From an uncultured Verrucomicrobiota bacterium (GTDB lineage: Bacteria > Verrucomicrobiota > Verrucomicrobiia > Opitutales > UBA9783): 64,000 bases of DNA. Below the pieces are notes generated by a model. That model was not told the origin of the DNA, did no database searches, and saw only the letters and a list, made by a program, of their open reading frames with translations. The translations under genes were made by a program, and so were the position numbers. Where the stretch lies: contig CABUVL010000005.1 in NCBI GenBank assembly GCA_902495005.1, forward strand, positions 38,485 through 102,484. The letters are read 5' to 3'. Below, in pieces: positions 16,957 to 26,803 of the stretch; within the stretch, counting starts at the first letter, position 1; each line of letters opens with the position of its first letter.

Positions 16957-17473
16957 TTAGGCTCGCTGCCCCGCTTCGTAAGCGATTTGCATGGCCGGTG
17001 AGGTTTTTACGGCTCCTTTTTCGTGAACGCCCGTACCGTAGATAAGCGCTTTAACCTTACTGCCCGGTAAACAATCTGTGAAACCTCGAAGGGCGTCCAT
17101 CGTGCGGACCATGGCACTTTGTCCTGAGGCAGAAGTGGCAATGAAATAAAAATCTTTATTGCATATTTCCGTGTAACGAGGCAGTGTTCGATCAAGCATC
17201 GTCTTCATTTGCCCACTCATTGAATAAAAATAAACGGGGCTCGCCAACACAATGACGTCTGCTTTTACCATTTTGTCGAGCAGGGCTTGCATGTCATCTT
17301 TTTGACAGCAGCTGCCTGTACGTTGGCAGGCGTAGCACGCTTGGCAGATCATTTATGTAAACTTTTTCGACCGTATGGCCGGATGATTCTGCCCCTTTTG
17401 CAAATTGATCGCACAGCAGGTCGCTGTTGCCAGCTTTCCTGGGACTGGCTTCTAATAATAATATTTTTTTCAT
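16957..17473 (-). pseudogene. Flavodoxin-like NAD(P)H-dependent FMN reductase, frameshifted
   Basis: The front part (from ATG 17473) reads KKILLLEASPRKAGNSDLL, the FMN phosphate-binding loop of NADPH-dependent FMN reductases and iron-sulfur flavoproteins. The rest lies in another frame from 17352 and has a Cys-rich CQACYACQRTGSCCQKDDM, then ADVIVLASPVYFYSMSGQMK and a normal C-terminus. The two frames meet near 17345-17355, where VYIN runs into a wrong frame. One added base in the short A-run restores a single protein of about 170 residues with the expected order of motifs. So the gene has lost one base, or the sequence has an error there. If real, the reductase is dead. Confidence 0.75.
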
Positions 17474-17522
17474 AATACGTTTGCTGAATGGTCCGTTAAT
17501 TAAGAGAAGTGTCTCTTTTGTT

Positions 17523-17910
17523 TGGTGGAGGTGGCGGGATTTGAACCCGCGTCTTCTGCACATTTAATTAAAGCTTCTACAAGCTTAGTACATTTTGGGT
17601 TGTCCACATTAAACCCGTATGCACACGTTTTTAATGTGTAAGTGATAGAAAATACGATTGGAAATTACCACACTTTCCAATTATACTCGCTGAGTGAGCT
17701 TTTAAAATTAAGCGAGCATCCATTTTAAAAGCAGAATTGCATCTATAGGCAATTCATACGATATCCTAAGCAGCCATCGCCAAGGAGGCGCTTGGGAATT
17801 TTACTACATTGTTTTCATTTATTTGTAAATGGATTGATAACGAAGCCAACCATCATCTTCGGCCTGCCACTTTAATTATACATTACAAAATCGAATCCAA
17901 TAACACCCCC
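17523..17910 (-). ncRNA. ssrA: Transfer-messenger RNA (tmRNA)
   Basis: The 5' end GGGGGTG pairs with CACCTCC at the 3' end to form the tRNA-like acceptor stem, followed by A and an encoded CCA. The 3' part has the T arm CGCGGG-TTCAAAT-CCCGC (revcomp of 17534-17551), and the 5' part has the typical GGATTCGA element. The mRNA-like frame ends in TAG at 17766-17768 and encodes a tag with the C-terminus NENNVVKFPSASLAMAA (codons at 17769-17819). Ending in -AMAA, it resembles the usual ALAA degron. The exact resume codon is uncertain; an ATA codon comes just before. tmRNA with SmpB frees stalled ribosomes and marks the product for proteolysis. Confidence 0.92.
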
Positions 17911-18097
17911 GGAAAACTCTCAAAGAACAGGGGCATTATGTTTTGACAAGAAAATTTTGTCAATCTTTAAGTGTGTGTGCAGGGGCGCTTTCGTTAGTTA
18001 AGCTGCTTGCTTCCTGAAAATTCGCGATCTGTTAAAAAGGCTGCTGGGCTTCTTAAAAATTACACTGTTGGAGCTGTTAATAATGCAATTGCGTTTG

Positions 18098-18703
18098 TTA
18101 AGAAAATATTTTTGTCAAACTTTCTACGCCAAATGCACTGATCCAGTAGGCGGCAAAACTGTAGATGGCAATGGCCGTTACGGAACACAATTGCGCCAGG
18201 CATAGGAGTAAACCGTCATTTTCCATCAGTCCAATCCCGAACAGCAAAATAATTGCGGCCGGCAGTGTATTGGTAAGTGGAATGGGAACGGCCATGATGC
18301 ATGCTAAAATAAGGATGTTGCCCCCAATGACGCGCTTGTTCAATATCCATTGCAATTGCGTACAGCGTTCGGAACGCGTAAAAAATTCAATGCATCGCAA
18401 GAACTTGACGGCGCCTTGGACCAATTGCTTGGAGATTGAAAATTCTTTGCCATCCCAGCGTTTCGGATACCACATGCTGTCACGGCCGCAAAGAAGTTGA
18501 AGTGCCGCAATCATTAGCAAAATGCCTAATGGGGTACTGTATCCAGGTGCTGGAATTGGCAAGGCGCTTGGAACGGACACAAGCGTAATAAATGTGCCGA
18601 GGCTTTGTTCCTTGAAATGGTACATGAAGTCTTTAACTTTGAGCTTAATTGCACCTTCTTCGTTACGTAACTCTAATAATTTTTGCGATGCGGTTTCCGC
18701 CAT
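18098..18703 (-). CDS. ExoD-family membrane protein
   Basis: The 201-residue protein matches the ExoD family: LGTFITLVSVPSALPIPAPG near residue 50 (quoted in part, with the PAPGYSTP turn), then LLMIAALQLLCGRDSMWYP, and several C-terminal hydrophobic segments with MAVPIPLTNTLPA. In rhizobia ExoD affects exopolysaccharide production, but its molecular role is unclear. It is an inner-membrane protein. I chose ATG 18703 because the 13 codons upstream add an unrelated leader. It stands alone between tmRNA and recD2. Confidence 0.75.
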   Translation of the reverse strand: MAETASQKLLELRNEEGAIKLKVKDFMYHFKEQSLGTFITLVSVPSALPIPAPGYSTPLGILLMIAALQLLCGRDSMWYPKRWDGKEFSISKQLVQGAVKFLRCIEFFTRSERCTQLQWILNKRVIGGNILILACIMAVPIPLTNTLPAAIILLFGIGLMENDGLLLCLAQLCSVTAIAIYSFAAYWISAFGVESLTKIFS

Positions 18704-19261
18704 AATTGACTCAGAACGATGTAAAAAGGTGAGATAAAACACAATTAAAAAATGTAGAAAACAAATTTTTGTAAGAGACTCAGGTCCTTGGGCTTACGAT
18801 TTAATAATCAGTGGTGAGTTGGAACTTATTTATCACTCGTATTTATAGATCCGTCGTACACATGCCTTGACCGAGCGATTTGTTCTAACGGCCGATTTTC
18901 TTGGCTTAAGCTAAAAATGACGTTTTGTGCTATTTTTGAGCATAATAAGGGTGCGAATGGTAATGGGTTCACGGCTCACACGTGTTTTAATTACTTGTCT
19001 AATGCTAAGTTTGTGAGGGGAAATGAATGCCCCAATGATTTGTTACACGGAGAATGAACTTTGTTCTTTGAAAAAGCATAGGGCAGGGCAATTTTTCTAT
19101 AATTTATTAGTAAAGAATTAATTATGGGCGACGCTTTTATTAAAAATTAGCCGTGTGTTCAATTCACTCGCGTGTGCCTTTTCTTTACGGGAGGCGAGAG
19201 GATTGACTGGGCCATCAACAGGCCATTGGGGGTAGGGGCGTTACTTGCTTATTACAATAGA
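18704..19261. other. Intergenic, nothing recognised
   Basis: About 560 bases lie between recD2 and the exoD-like gene, both on the minus strand. I see no tRNA, no clear terminator and no protein-like open frame; those that exist overlap the end of recD2 in other frames. Confidence 0.4.
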
Positions 19262-21526
19262 TTAAGAATTGCTTGTCGTCGGGGTACTCGACTGCGTCTT
19301 TGTAAGCCCATTGCGCAGGCGTTCTTTGAGGGTCGTGCGTCGAATAGAACTATCGAGCGTACGAACGGCAATGCTGTAGGCTTTCGGGTCGCCCACAATG
19401 AATACGTGCTTACGTCCTCTTGTGACCGCCGTGTACAGTAAGTTTCGTTTTAACATAACGAAATGTTGCGTGAGGAGCGGAATCACCACAATGGGAAATT
19501 CACTGCCTTGCGATTTGTGAATGCTGATCGCGTAAGCCAACTTTAAGTCCAGGCATTCGAGCCGCTCCAATATGTGTTCCTCATTGTTGAATTGCACCAT
19601 GAGCTGTTCTTCAGCGGTGTCCACATGCGTGACAATTCCCAGATCTCCGTTAAAAATATTTTTGTCGTAGTTGTTTTTCAGCTGTATGACCTTGTCGCCC
19701 AAGCAAAATGTTTGACCGCCTACCTTTAGTCTTGGCCTATTTTCTCCGGATTTTTTTTGGAAGAGCGCGTTAATATTTTCAATGCCCGATTCTCCGCGAT
19801 GCATGGGTACCAGAATTTGTACATCCTTGAGCGGATTTATCTTAAGCGATTGGGGCAATTGCTCCCAGCAGAGTTTTTCAATGGTTTGAAGCGCCTGTGC
19901 GGGGCCATCTATGCCGATAAAATGGAAATCTTCCTCAAAATTTGTCAATTGATTGGGCGATTGAATGGGGGCTTCCAAGGTGCGTTTGCCACTCAAGATG
20001 TTGTAGGCCGTGGTCACAATTGAACTTTTTTGCCCTTGCCTGTAAATTTCTTTGAGGGATTCGACCTGAAAGTAATTGCTGTTTAAGAGGTCGTTTAAGA
20101 CATTGCCGGGTCCAACAGACGGCAATTGATAGATGTCGCCGACAAATAGTACGTGTGCCGCATCGGGTAAGGCACGCAGCAAGGCGTGTGTGAGGTGAAT
20201 GTCGAGCATACTCGCCTCGTCGACAATCAAGTAATCGGCAGGCAATAAGTTTTCTTCGTTGTAAGAGAATCCACCGATGGAGGGCTCGTATTTCAAGGTC
20301 CGATGGACGGTCCGCGCCTCGTAGCCGGTGGCTTCTTGCATGCGTTGTGCGGCACGACCCGTTGGAGCGGCCAAGTACAAACGGACGTGTTTTGCCAGTA
20401 ATACGTGTATGAGTGCTCGAAGCAGGGTTGTTTTACCCGTTCCAGGACCCCCGGTCAGGATGGAAAGCTTTGAACTTAGAATGGAGTGCAGTGCCTTTTT
20501 TTGCGTTTCAGACCAGGTAATGTGAAGTTGATTTTCTGACCAGATTAAAGCTTTGTCGATTTGTATGGGGGGTAGGGAGGACGGCGCCTCATGCAGACGA
20601 CGAATGTGTTTGGCAATAGAGGCTTCTCCAATGGCCATGCTGGGCCTTTGCACCAATTGAGATGGCGGATATTCGTTCAGTCGATCATCTTCGAGGAGAA
20701 TGGACAGGCGTTGCTTGATCCGTTCGCTTGAAACATCGAGTAATTCGGAGGTCTTTTGCGCAAGTGTCGTGATGGGTGCACCTGTGTTGCCGTCAGATTC
20801 CGCTTCCATCAGTAGGTAATTTATCCCCGCGTCAATTCGAAAATCTGCGTCGTTGGCAATTCCTAAATTGAGCGCGATCTTGTCGGCGGACTTAAACCCG
20901 ATACCGTCGATACTTTGAACGATGACGTAGGGATTATTTTTTACAATTTCTTTTGTCTTTGCGCCGTACTTTTGAAATAAACGTAAACATTGTGTGCTGG
21001 TGAATCCGTAGGTTTGCAAAAAAATCATCACATCCCGGACCGCCTGTTGCTCATCCCAGGCTTTTTTTATGCTCTGAGCGCGTTTTATGCCAATCCCGGG
21101 TACCTCTTGCAGGCGTGCGCTGGCATTGTTTAAGACGTCAAATGTGCGTAATCCAAAAAAATCTACAATTTTATTGGCGTACACGGAGCCGATTCCGTGA
21201 ATGAGCCCACTTTTTAAATATTGGCGAATGCCATGCAAATTCGAAGGTAGCTCAGAGGTGAATTCGACGCATTGCAATTGTTGCCCGTATTGGGCATGTT
21301 TAATCCAAGTGCCTTTGACGGATAAAGTCTCCCCACATTGGACCGTGGGAAAGTACCCCGTGATGGTGATCGTCTTTTTCTCTTTCGCCAGAGACAACAA
21401 CCCCACCGTATAACCATTGTCTTGATTGTAATAAAGTACGCTTTTTAAGACCCCCTTGAGGGATACAAGTTCATCATCAGCATTTGAACTCGCATCCGCT
21501 GAAGGTTCTCGTTGTTGGAAGGTCAT
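19262..21526 (-). CDS. recD2: ATP-dependent RecD2-type DNA helicase
   Basis: The 754-residue protein has the RecD2 layout. An OB-like N-terminal part carries LKGVLKSVLYYNQDNGYTV. Helix-hairpin-helix elements follow (GLIHGIGSVYA, VPGIGIKRAQSI, IDGIGFKSADKIA). Superfamily 1 helicase motifs include Walker A GGPGTGKTT, the APTGRAAQRM motif, DEASM and a C-terminal AYAISIHKSQGSEF and TAVTRGRK. RecD2 is a 5'-3' helicase that works outside RecBCD in repair and replication. I chose ATG 21526 because it overlaps the greA stop as TAATG, a sign of coupled translation. An ATG four codons upstream is less likely. Confidence 0.93.
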   Translation of the reverse strand: MTFQQREPSADASSNADDELVSLKGVLKSVLYYNQDNGYTVGLLSLAKEKKTITITGYFPTVQCGETLSVKGTWIKHAQYGQQLQCVEFTSELPSNLHGIRQYLKSGLIHGIGSVYANKIVDFFGLRTFDVLNNASARLQEVPGIGIKRAQSIKKAWDEQQAVRDVMIFLQTYGFTSTQCLRLFQKYGAKTKEIVKNNPYVIVQSIDGIGFKSADKIALNLGIANDADFRIDAGINYLLMEAESDGNTGAPITTLAQKTSELLDVSSERIKQRLSILLEDDRLNEYPPSQLVQRPSMAIGEASIAKHIRRLHEAPSSLPPIQIDKALIWSENQLHITWSETQKKALHSILSSKLSILTGGPGTGKTTLLRALIHVLLAKHVRLYLAAPTGRAAQRMQEATGYEARTVHRTLKYEPSIGGFSYNEENLLPADYLIVDEASMLDIHLTHALLRALPDAAHVLFVGDIYQLPSVGPGNVLNDLLNSNYFQVESLKEIYRQGQKSSIVTTAYNILSGKRTLEAPIQSPNQLTNFEEDFHFIGIDGPAQALQTIEKLCWEQLPQSLKINPLKDVQILVPMHRGESGIENINALFQKKSGENRPRLKVGGQTFCLGDKVIQLKNNYDKNIFNGDLGIVTHVDTAEEQLMVQFNNEEHILERLECLDLKLAYAISIHKSQGSEFPIVVIPLLTQHFVMLKRNLLYTAVTRGRKHVFIVGDPKAYSIAVRTLDSSIRRTTLKERLRNGLTKTQSSTPTTSNS

Positions 21527-23382
21527 TATTTGGACCAACGTGCAATTTGACGAATTTGCAAAACTTGTTCAGAGGGTAATTCTACAGTATCGCCAACAAC
21601 TTTGCCCAATAATTGAGAGGCCAAAGGAGTTTGGTAGGACAGAATATTTTTCTTGGGATCGCTGTCCCATGCCCCGAGAATTGTGTATTGTACCTCTTTA
21701 CCTTTTTGATCCGCCAATGTGACGACAGAGCCGATGCTAACTTTATCCAAAGGCGTCTCTTCAAATTTAATGACTTGAACACGCGCTAAATCTTGCTCAA
21801 TTTTTGCCTTACGTGCGAGTAAGACGTCTTGATCTTGTCGGGCCATTTTGTACTCAGAATTTTCACGCAAGTCGCCCAACTCTCTCGCCGCCGCAATGGC
21901 AATCTTGTTGGCCGGAATTTTTTCGGAAATGAGTGATTCATACTCCTTGCGAATGGCATCCAAGCTCTCTTGAGAAACAAATAGACGTTCTTCAGCCGAG
22001 TGCTCTTTTTTCTCCGTGAGCGATTGAAGTTCAGGGAATACCCGAATGAAACGTGCCATGATGGAACGTTTTTTGAGCGTATCGAACCCTTGATTCAAGA
22101 GAAGACTACGCGCCAAATCTCGTGCCAGATCGAAGCTTGCGTCTTTCAACAGCACCGCTATGAGATCGTGATCTTCGTTAACGGCATCCACAAGTGGAAT
22201 GCGTCGTCCTGGATTTGTATTGAGTGCATCGATGTCAATGGCTTGGAAAATCGCACTCAATAGGCGTGGGTTGAGCAAGCCCGAAATTAAATTTTGATAA
22301 TGCGGCATTTCACGGTGCTTAATAATCCAAATAAGCACGGGGCTCTTTAAGGATTGCTCTTGTAACCATTTTTGTAGGGTTTCTTTCAGAAGCGACTCGC
22401 AATCCCTTTCGAGCAAGAAATTAATGCATTCTACCGTAAAGCGACCATTGCTGTGCTTAAAAAGGTGCAATACGACGTGCTTCCATTCTTCGGGTGTTTG
22501 GTAGGTGCGCGTTAAGAGATCCAAGAAGCGAGGATAGTAGACGTGAGGCAACTGCTCTGCCAACTCGGACAAGTTTTCTGTGCTCAAGATGATCGATTGC
22601 GACGTGGGTTGTAATTCTTCGACACGTTCGTGAAGGTAACGGGCCAAGTTGTTGCGTACCCAGCAACCTTCGAGCCTTTCTGCGGCAGACAACTGCTTTG
22701 CATTCTGTATGGCTTTGGTCAAATCTTCCAAAATCTGTGGCAGGTCGTTGCGAATGACATCGATACTGTCGGCCAGTTGATATAATTTTGTGGCCAACGC
22801 AATTTTTTCCAAGGGCCTCCGTGTGAGGTAAAATTCCTCTAAAATTTCTTGTTCGGGCAAGATGGGCTCGCTGCGCAATTGATACACATCGTGTTGTTTT
22901 TTCTTAGGTGTTGCGATGCGTGGGTCTTTTACCATTAATTTTTGAGCTTGCATCCACCATTTTTTATATTGTTGTTCTGTCAAGATCATGGACAGGACAT
23001 GCCTTAATAAGGATTCAAGTTCCAAGTAAGTGGCGGAGGTGTTGCGACATCCTTGTAAGACTTTTACGATTAAGTCGCAGGGATGTTCTTTACTCATCTT
23101 GAGAATTTCTTCTGGATGTTTTCTGGCTTCAACCAAGACGTTGTTTTCGTCGATGAACGTTAGCTTTTGCACGCAAAAAATGGGATCCATCGTACTTGCT
23201 TGATCTTGCGTCTCAAATTTAATAATGACGCGATTGGCGACGTCGTCATACTTTTCAATGCAACCTACCCCCCAACTATGGTGCCAAAAATAATTGCCTG
23301 GTTCCAAGGCTTCAAAAATTTGGCGCTTTGACTTCAATTGGGGATTTTGTTCCAGAATTAAATCGATTGCTTCCTTATTCAT
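21526..23382 (-). CDS. greA: Transcription elongation factor GreA with long N-terminal extension
   Basis: The last 150 residues are a full GreA. The coiled-coil tip GDLRENSEYKMARQD keeps the Asp and Glu that bring Mg2+ into the RNA polymerase active site for transcript cleavage, and the C-terminal globular domain follows (IGSVVTLAD, SYQTPLASQLLGK). The first 460 or so residues are a helical extension of unknown function. Chlamydia GreA is similarly long, and I believe related forms occur in Verrucomicrobia, so this is a lineage marker, not a chance fusion. The gene is followed by recD2 with a TAATG overlap. Confidence 0.9.
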   Translation of the reverse strand: MNKEAIDLILEQNPQLKSKRQIFEALEPGNYFWHHSWGVGCIEKYDDVANRVIIKFETQDQASTMDPIFCVQKLTFIDENNVLVEARKHPEEILKMSKEHPCDLIVKVLQGCRNTSATYLELESLLRHVLSMILTEQQYKKWWMQAQKLMVKDPRIATPKKKQHDVYQLRSEPILPEQEILEEFYLTRRPLEKIALATKLYQLADSIDVIRNDLPQILEDLTKAIQNAKQLSAAERLEGCWVRNNLARYLHERVEELQPTSQSIILSTENLSELAEQLPHVYYPRFLDLLTRTYQTPEEWKHVVLHLFKHSNGRFTVECINFLLERDCESLLKETLQKWLQEQSLKSPVLIWIIKHREMPHYQNLISGLLNPRLLSAIFQAIDIDALNTNPGRRIPLVDAVNEDHDLIAVLLKDASFDLARDLARSLLLNQGFDTLKKRSIMARFIRVFPELQSLTEKKEHSAEERLFVSQESLDAIRKEYESLISEKIPANKIAIAAARELGDLRENSEYKMARQDQDVLLARKAKIEQDLARVQVIKFEETPLDKVSIGSVVTLADQKGKEVQYTILGAWDSDPKKNILSYQTPLASQLLGKVVGDTVELPSEQVLQIRQIARWSK

Positions 23383-23744
23383 GGTAATATTACGAACCTA
23401 GGTAATTTGTAAATAAAATGCAAGCATTTAGAAAAAATCTCCACCGTTACCTGGTAAAATTTTCTCATTACTTGCTTTTGTTAAGCCAATGACATTGTAT
23501 CTATGCAAAGCATAAGCCATCGGAAATACCGTCTTATCTCATTAATTGAGCTTACAGCCAATGGGCTCCGGTCTTATTATATATAGAAGAAAGAACTCGC
23601 CCCGTGTTTTTAGTAGCAATAAAGTACGTATATCAATAAAACACACATAGTTTATTACGGTGAGGGACAGCTTACAATTTACGCATGTGCATGCAAGTTG
23701 CAATCTCGCACGTACCCTCCATTAAATAGGCCGAATGTCCTGCC
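23383..23744. other. Intergenic region: greA promoter area and recA 3' side
   Basis: The greA gene reads leftwards from 23382 and recA ends at 23745, so this stretch should hold the recA terminator and the greA promoter. I could not fix either. It has no protein-like frame and no tRNA. Confidence 0.4.
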
Positions 23745-24836
23745 TTAGACGTCTAAATTCTCTTCTTTATTGTCTGAGAAGGCGCCTTTGGCCAGAACCA
23801 TGCCGCCGGAAACGCGAACTTTGTCGATAATCGCCCGCATGGCCTCTTCCATGACCGAGGGATTTTCTTTTAAGTACGTCTTGGCAGCTTCGCGTCCTTG
23901 CCCAATGAGATTGCCTTTGTAAGCCACCCAGGAGCCCTTTTTCTCAAAAATTTGATGTTCAATACCGAGGTCGATGACGGAGGAGGCTTGAGAAATGCCT
24001 TCGTCGTACATAATGTCAAATTCACATTCCGTGAACGGGGGAGCTACTTTGTTTTTGACGACCTTAAGCCGGGTTCTGTTGCCGACAATGCGACCGGACG
24101 CGTCCTTCAGTTGGCCGATACGTCGAATGTCCATGCGAACCGAGGCAAAGAATTTCAACGCTCTACCGCCTGTAGTTGTCTCTGGACTGCCGAACATAAC
24201 GCCGATTTTTTCTCGGATTTGATTGGTAAAAATGCAGATGCATTTCGACTTATTGATGACGGACGTTAAGCGTCGCATGGCCTGACTCATCATGCGAGCT
24301 TGCAAGCCTACGTTCGTATCTCCCATCTGGCCGTTGAGTTCAGCTTTCGATACGAGTGCGGCTACGGAATCCACAACAATTACTTCAATGGCACCGGAGC
24401 GGATCAAGGTTTCTGCAATGTTGAGGGCGTCTTCGCCGCTTTCAGGTTGAGAGACGATCAAATTGTCGAGATCAACACCCACCACCTTGGCATAACGAGG
24501 ATCGAGGGCATTTTCCACATCTATAAAAACGGCCCTGCCTCCTTGCTTTTGCGCCTGCGCTATGATGCTGAGACACAAGGTCGTCTTTCCCGACGATTCG
24601 GGACCAAAAATTTCACAAATACGGCCGCGTGGCAATCCGCCGACACCCAAGGCAAGATCAATGGCCAGCGAACCGGTTGATATGACAGACACATCCATTT
24701 TGGCCGTGTTTCCCATGCGCATGATGGCGCCTTCGCCGAATTGCTTGTTGATGGCCGCAATTGCTAACTCAAGCGCTTTATCCTCGATGTGAGTTTCGCC
24801 CGTCTTCTTTATTGCCTTCGCTTGTGTAGAATCCAT
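23745..24836 (-). CDS. recA: Recombinase RecA
   Basis: This 363-residue RecA has Walker A GPESSGKTT, VFIDVENALDPRYAKVVGV, VVDSVAALVSKAEL with the following loop MGDTNVGLQARMMSQAMRRL (split here at family boundaries), and NQIREKIGVMFGSPETTTGG. It forms filaments on single-stranded DNA, drives strand exchange and triggers LexA cleavage. The length is normal and there is no intein. dnaJ lies 36 bases upstream in the same direction, so grpE-dnaJ-recA may share a transcript. I see no clear LexA box. Confidence 0.98.
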   Translation of the reverse strand: MDSTQAKAIKKTGETHIEDKALELAIAAINKQFGEGAIMRMGNTAKMDVSVISTGSLAIDLALGVGGLPRGRICEIFGPESSGKTTLCLSIIAQAQKQGGRAVFIDVENALDPRYAKVVGVDLDNLIVSQPESGEDALNIAETLIRSGAIEVIVVDSVAALVSKAELNGQMGDTNVGLQARMMSQAMRRLTSVINKSKCICIFTNQIREKIGVMFGSPETTTGGRALKFFASVRMDIRRIGQLKDASGRIVGNRTRLKVVKNKVAPPFTECEFDIMYDEGISQASSVIDLGIEHQIFEKKGSWVAYKGNLIGQGREAAKTYLKENPSVMEEAMRAIIDKVRVSGGMVLAKGAFSDNKEENLDV

Positions 24837-24872
24837 ACAAGTACTTGTTAAATATTTTTTTGATCCAGTCGG

Positions 24873-26012
24873 CTAGTTTTTTTTTACAGTTTTTGGGCTG
24901 TCGGAGTTTTCGCCCAAAGCTTGTGAAAATGCTTCCAGGCATTTGCGTTGCTCCTTCGTGAGCTTTTTAGGAACGCTGATGGATACGGTTACGAGCAAAT
25001 CGCCCGTCTTTGGAGCGCCACTGGCCCGCCGTTCTATTTGAGGCATTCCGTAGCCTTTAAGTTTAAAAATTGTATTCGCCTGGGTGCCTGCCGGAATTTT
25101 TAAGTTGGCTTTGCCGTCGAGCGTTGGGATTTCAATATCTCCACCTAAGGCCGCCAAGGTAAATGAAATTTCTTGATGGTAGAGTAAATTGAGACCATCT
25201 CTTTGAAATAATTTATGTTCTTTTAAATAGACAACGACATAGAGATCGCCGGGATGTGCGCCAAAAGGGCCCGCTTCTCCTAGGCCTTGAAAGCGCAATT
25301 TGGCACCGTTGCCAATACCGGCGGGGATGTTGGCCTTTACCTGCGTTTTGTTTATTTCAATGCCTTGGCCGTGGCAATAAGGGCAGGGCTTTTCGATAAT
25401 TTTTCCGCTTCCCTGGCATTGGGGGCAGGTGCGGCTCATGCTGAAAAATCCTTGAGAGGTGATAACTTGTCCACGACCTTTGCATTGAGGACAAATTTTA
25501 GCTTTTGTGCCCTCCTGACAGCCACTTCCTTGACAATGTGAGCAGGGGGTGTGCCGACGATATTCGATGGTTTTTGTGACCCCTTTCGCGGCTTCTTCTA
25601 GTGTGATTTCGAGGTCGTAACGTAAATCGGCTCCTTGAGCTTCGCTCGAATAACCTTGATGCCCGCCAAAAAAGCTTTCGAAAATTCCACCTCCACGGCT
25701 TCCGAACACTTCGCGGAAAACGTCAAATGGATCGCTAAATCCGCCTGAGCCGCTGTAATGTGAACCGCCGCCGCCAAAACCTCCCTCAAAGGCCGCATGC
25801 CCGTATTGGTCATAAGCCGCTTTCTTTTGAGGATCTTTCAGTACTTCGTAGGCTTCGGAGACTTGTTTAAATTTTTCTTCTGCTTCCTTATCGCCGGGAT
25901 TTTTATCGGGGTGGTATTGAACTGCCTTCTTCCGATAGGCTTTTTTAATTTCGTCGGCGGAAGCTTGTCGAGAAATTCCTAATATGTCGTAATAATCTTG
26001 TTTTTCCGTCAT
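24873..26012 (-). CDS. dnaJ: Chaperone protein DnaJ
   Basis: This 379-residue type I J-protein begins with a J domain holding the HPD motif in QYHPDKNPGDKEAEEK. A Gly/Phe-rich linker (FEGGFGGGGSHYSG) follows, then a zinc-binding domain with four CxxCxGxG repeats (CSHCQGSG, CPQCKGRG, CPQCQGSG, CPYCHGQG), and then the substrate-binding C-terminal domain. It presents clients to DnaK and stimulates its ATPase. I chose ATG 26012, which lies 4 bases after the grpE stop; the longer frame only adds grpE-overlapping residues. dnaK is not in the window. Confidence 0.96.
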   Translation of the reverse strand: MTEKQDYYDILGISRQASADEIKKAYRKKAVQYHPDKNPGDKEAEEKFKQVSEAYEVLKDPQKKAAYDQYGHAAFEGGFGGGGSHYSGSGGFSDPFDVFREVFGSRGGGIFESFFGGHQGYSSEAQGADLRYDLEITLEEAAKGVTKTIEYRRHTPCSHCQGSGCQEGTKAKICPQCKGRGQVITSQGFFSMSRTCPQCQGSGKIIEKPCPYCHGQGIEINKTQVKANIPAGIGNGAKLRFQGLGEAGPFGAHPGDLYVVVYLKEHKLFQRDGLNLLYHQEISFTLAALGGDIEIPTLDGKANLKIPAGTQANTIFKLKGYGMPQIERRASGAPKTGDLLVTVSISVPKKLTKEQRKCLEAFSQALGENSDSPKTVKKN

Positions 26013-26016
26013 AGTC

Positions 26017-26607
26017 TTAATCGTTTTTTGCTGCCTCGGCTGCCGGTCCTTCGGAAACAACAACACTGGCCGGCCGTAGTAATTTTCCACCGATGCTGTA
26101 GCCACTTCGAATCAAATGTACAATATGCCCTTCAGGTATGGTTTCGTGATGGCACTTTGACACGGCTTCATGTAGGTGAGGGTTGAACGCTTCGTTGTTG
26201 GGCTCAATGGTGGAAATGCCGAACTTGTTCAAACTTGTTTGAAATTGTTGCAAGAGCAGCGTAAAGCCTTGTAAGGTTTTTTCGGGTACGCCATTTTGTT
26301 CGGCATTCGAGAGCACCATCTTTAATGTGTCGAAGATGTTGATAACCTCATTCAGAACGGATTGCAGTGTAAAAACACGTACGTCCTCCTTGTCTTTCAC
26401 AAAACGTTTGCGTGCGTTGTCCAAATCGGCGCGTGCTCGTAAGTATTGGTCTTGTAAATTGTTGCACTGTGCTTCTAATTGGGCGATTTTATCGTTGAGG
26501 GCCTGCGTAGGATCCTCTTGGGCCGTTTGAGCTTGGTTTGTGTCGGCCTCGGTGGCTTGCGTGGGCTTATTTTTGTTCGTATTCGCTTGTGTGCTTGATG
26601 GTTCCAT
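26017..26607 (-). CDS. grpE: Nucleotide exchange factor GrpE
   Basis: The 196-residue protein has an N-terminal tail rich in Thr, Gln and Asn, and a long coiled coil with LRARADLDNARKRFVKDKED. The C-terminal head has GISTIEPNNEAFNPHLHEAV and GYSIGGKLLRPASVVVS. GrpE releases ADP from DnaK. It is the first gene before dnaJ on the same strand. No CIRCE element is visible between it and gyrB. Confidence 0.93.
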   Translation of the reverse strand: MEPSSTQANTNKNKPTQATEADTNQAQTAQEDPTQALNDKIAQLEAQCNNLQDQYLRARADLDNARKRFVKDKEDVRVFTLQSVLNEVINIFDTLKMVLSNAEQNGVPEKTLQGFTLLLQQFQTSLNKFGISTIEPNNEAFNPHLHEAVSKCHHETIPEGHIVHLIRSGYSIGGKLLRPASVVVSEGPAAEAAKND

Positions 26608-26803
26608 AATTCAACAGATACAAATTTAAAATGTACAACAAATTTATTTTGTGGTTTAAACTCTTTTGCAAACACTGCAAGATTTTTTCAAAAATTCTTT
26701 GAGTATCATTAAATCAACAATAATCATACTAAATGAAAATAACTTTAAAGCTTACGCTTGCAATATTTTTTTGAGGTGCTACAACATTAATAATCACATT
26801 TTT

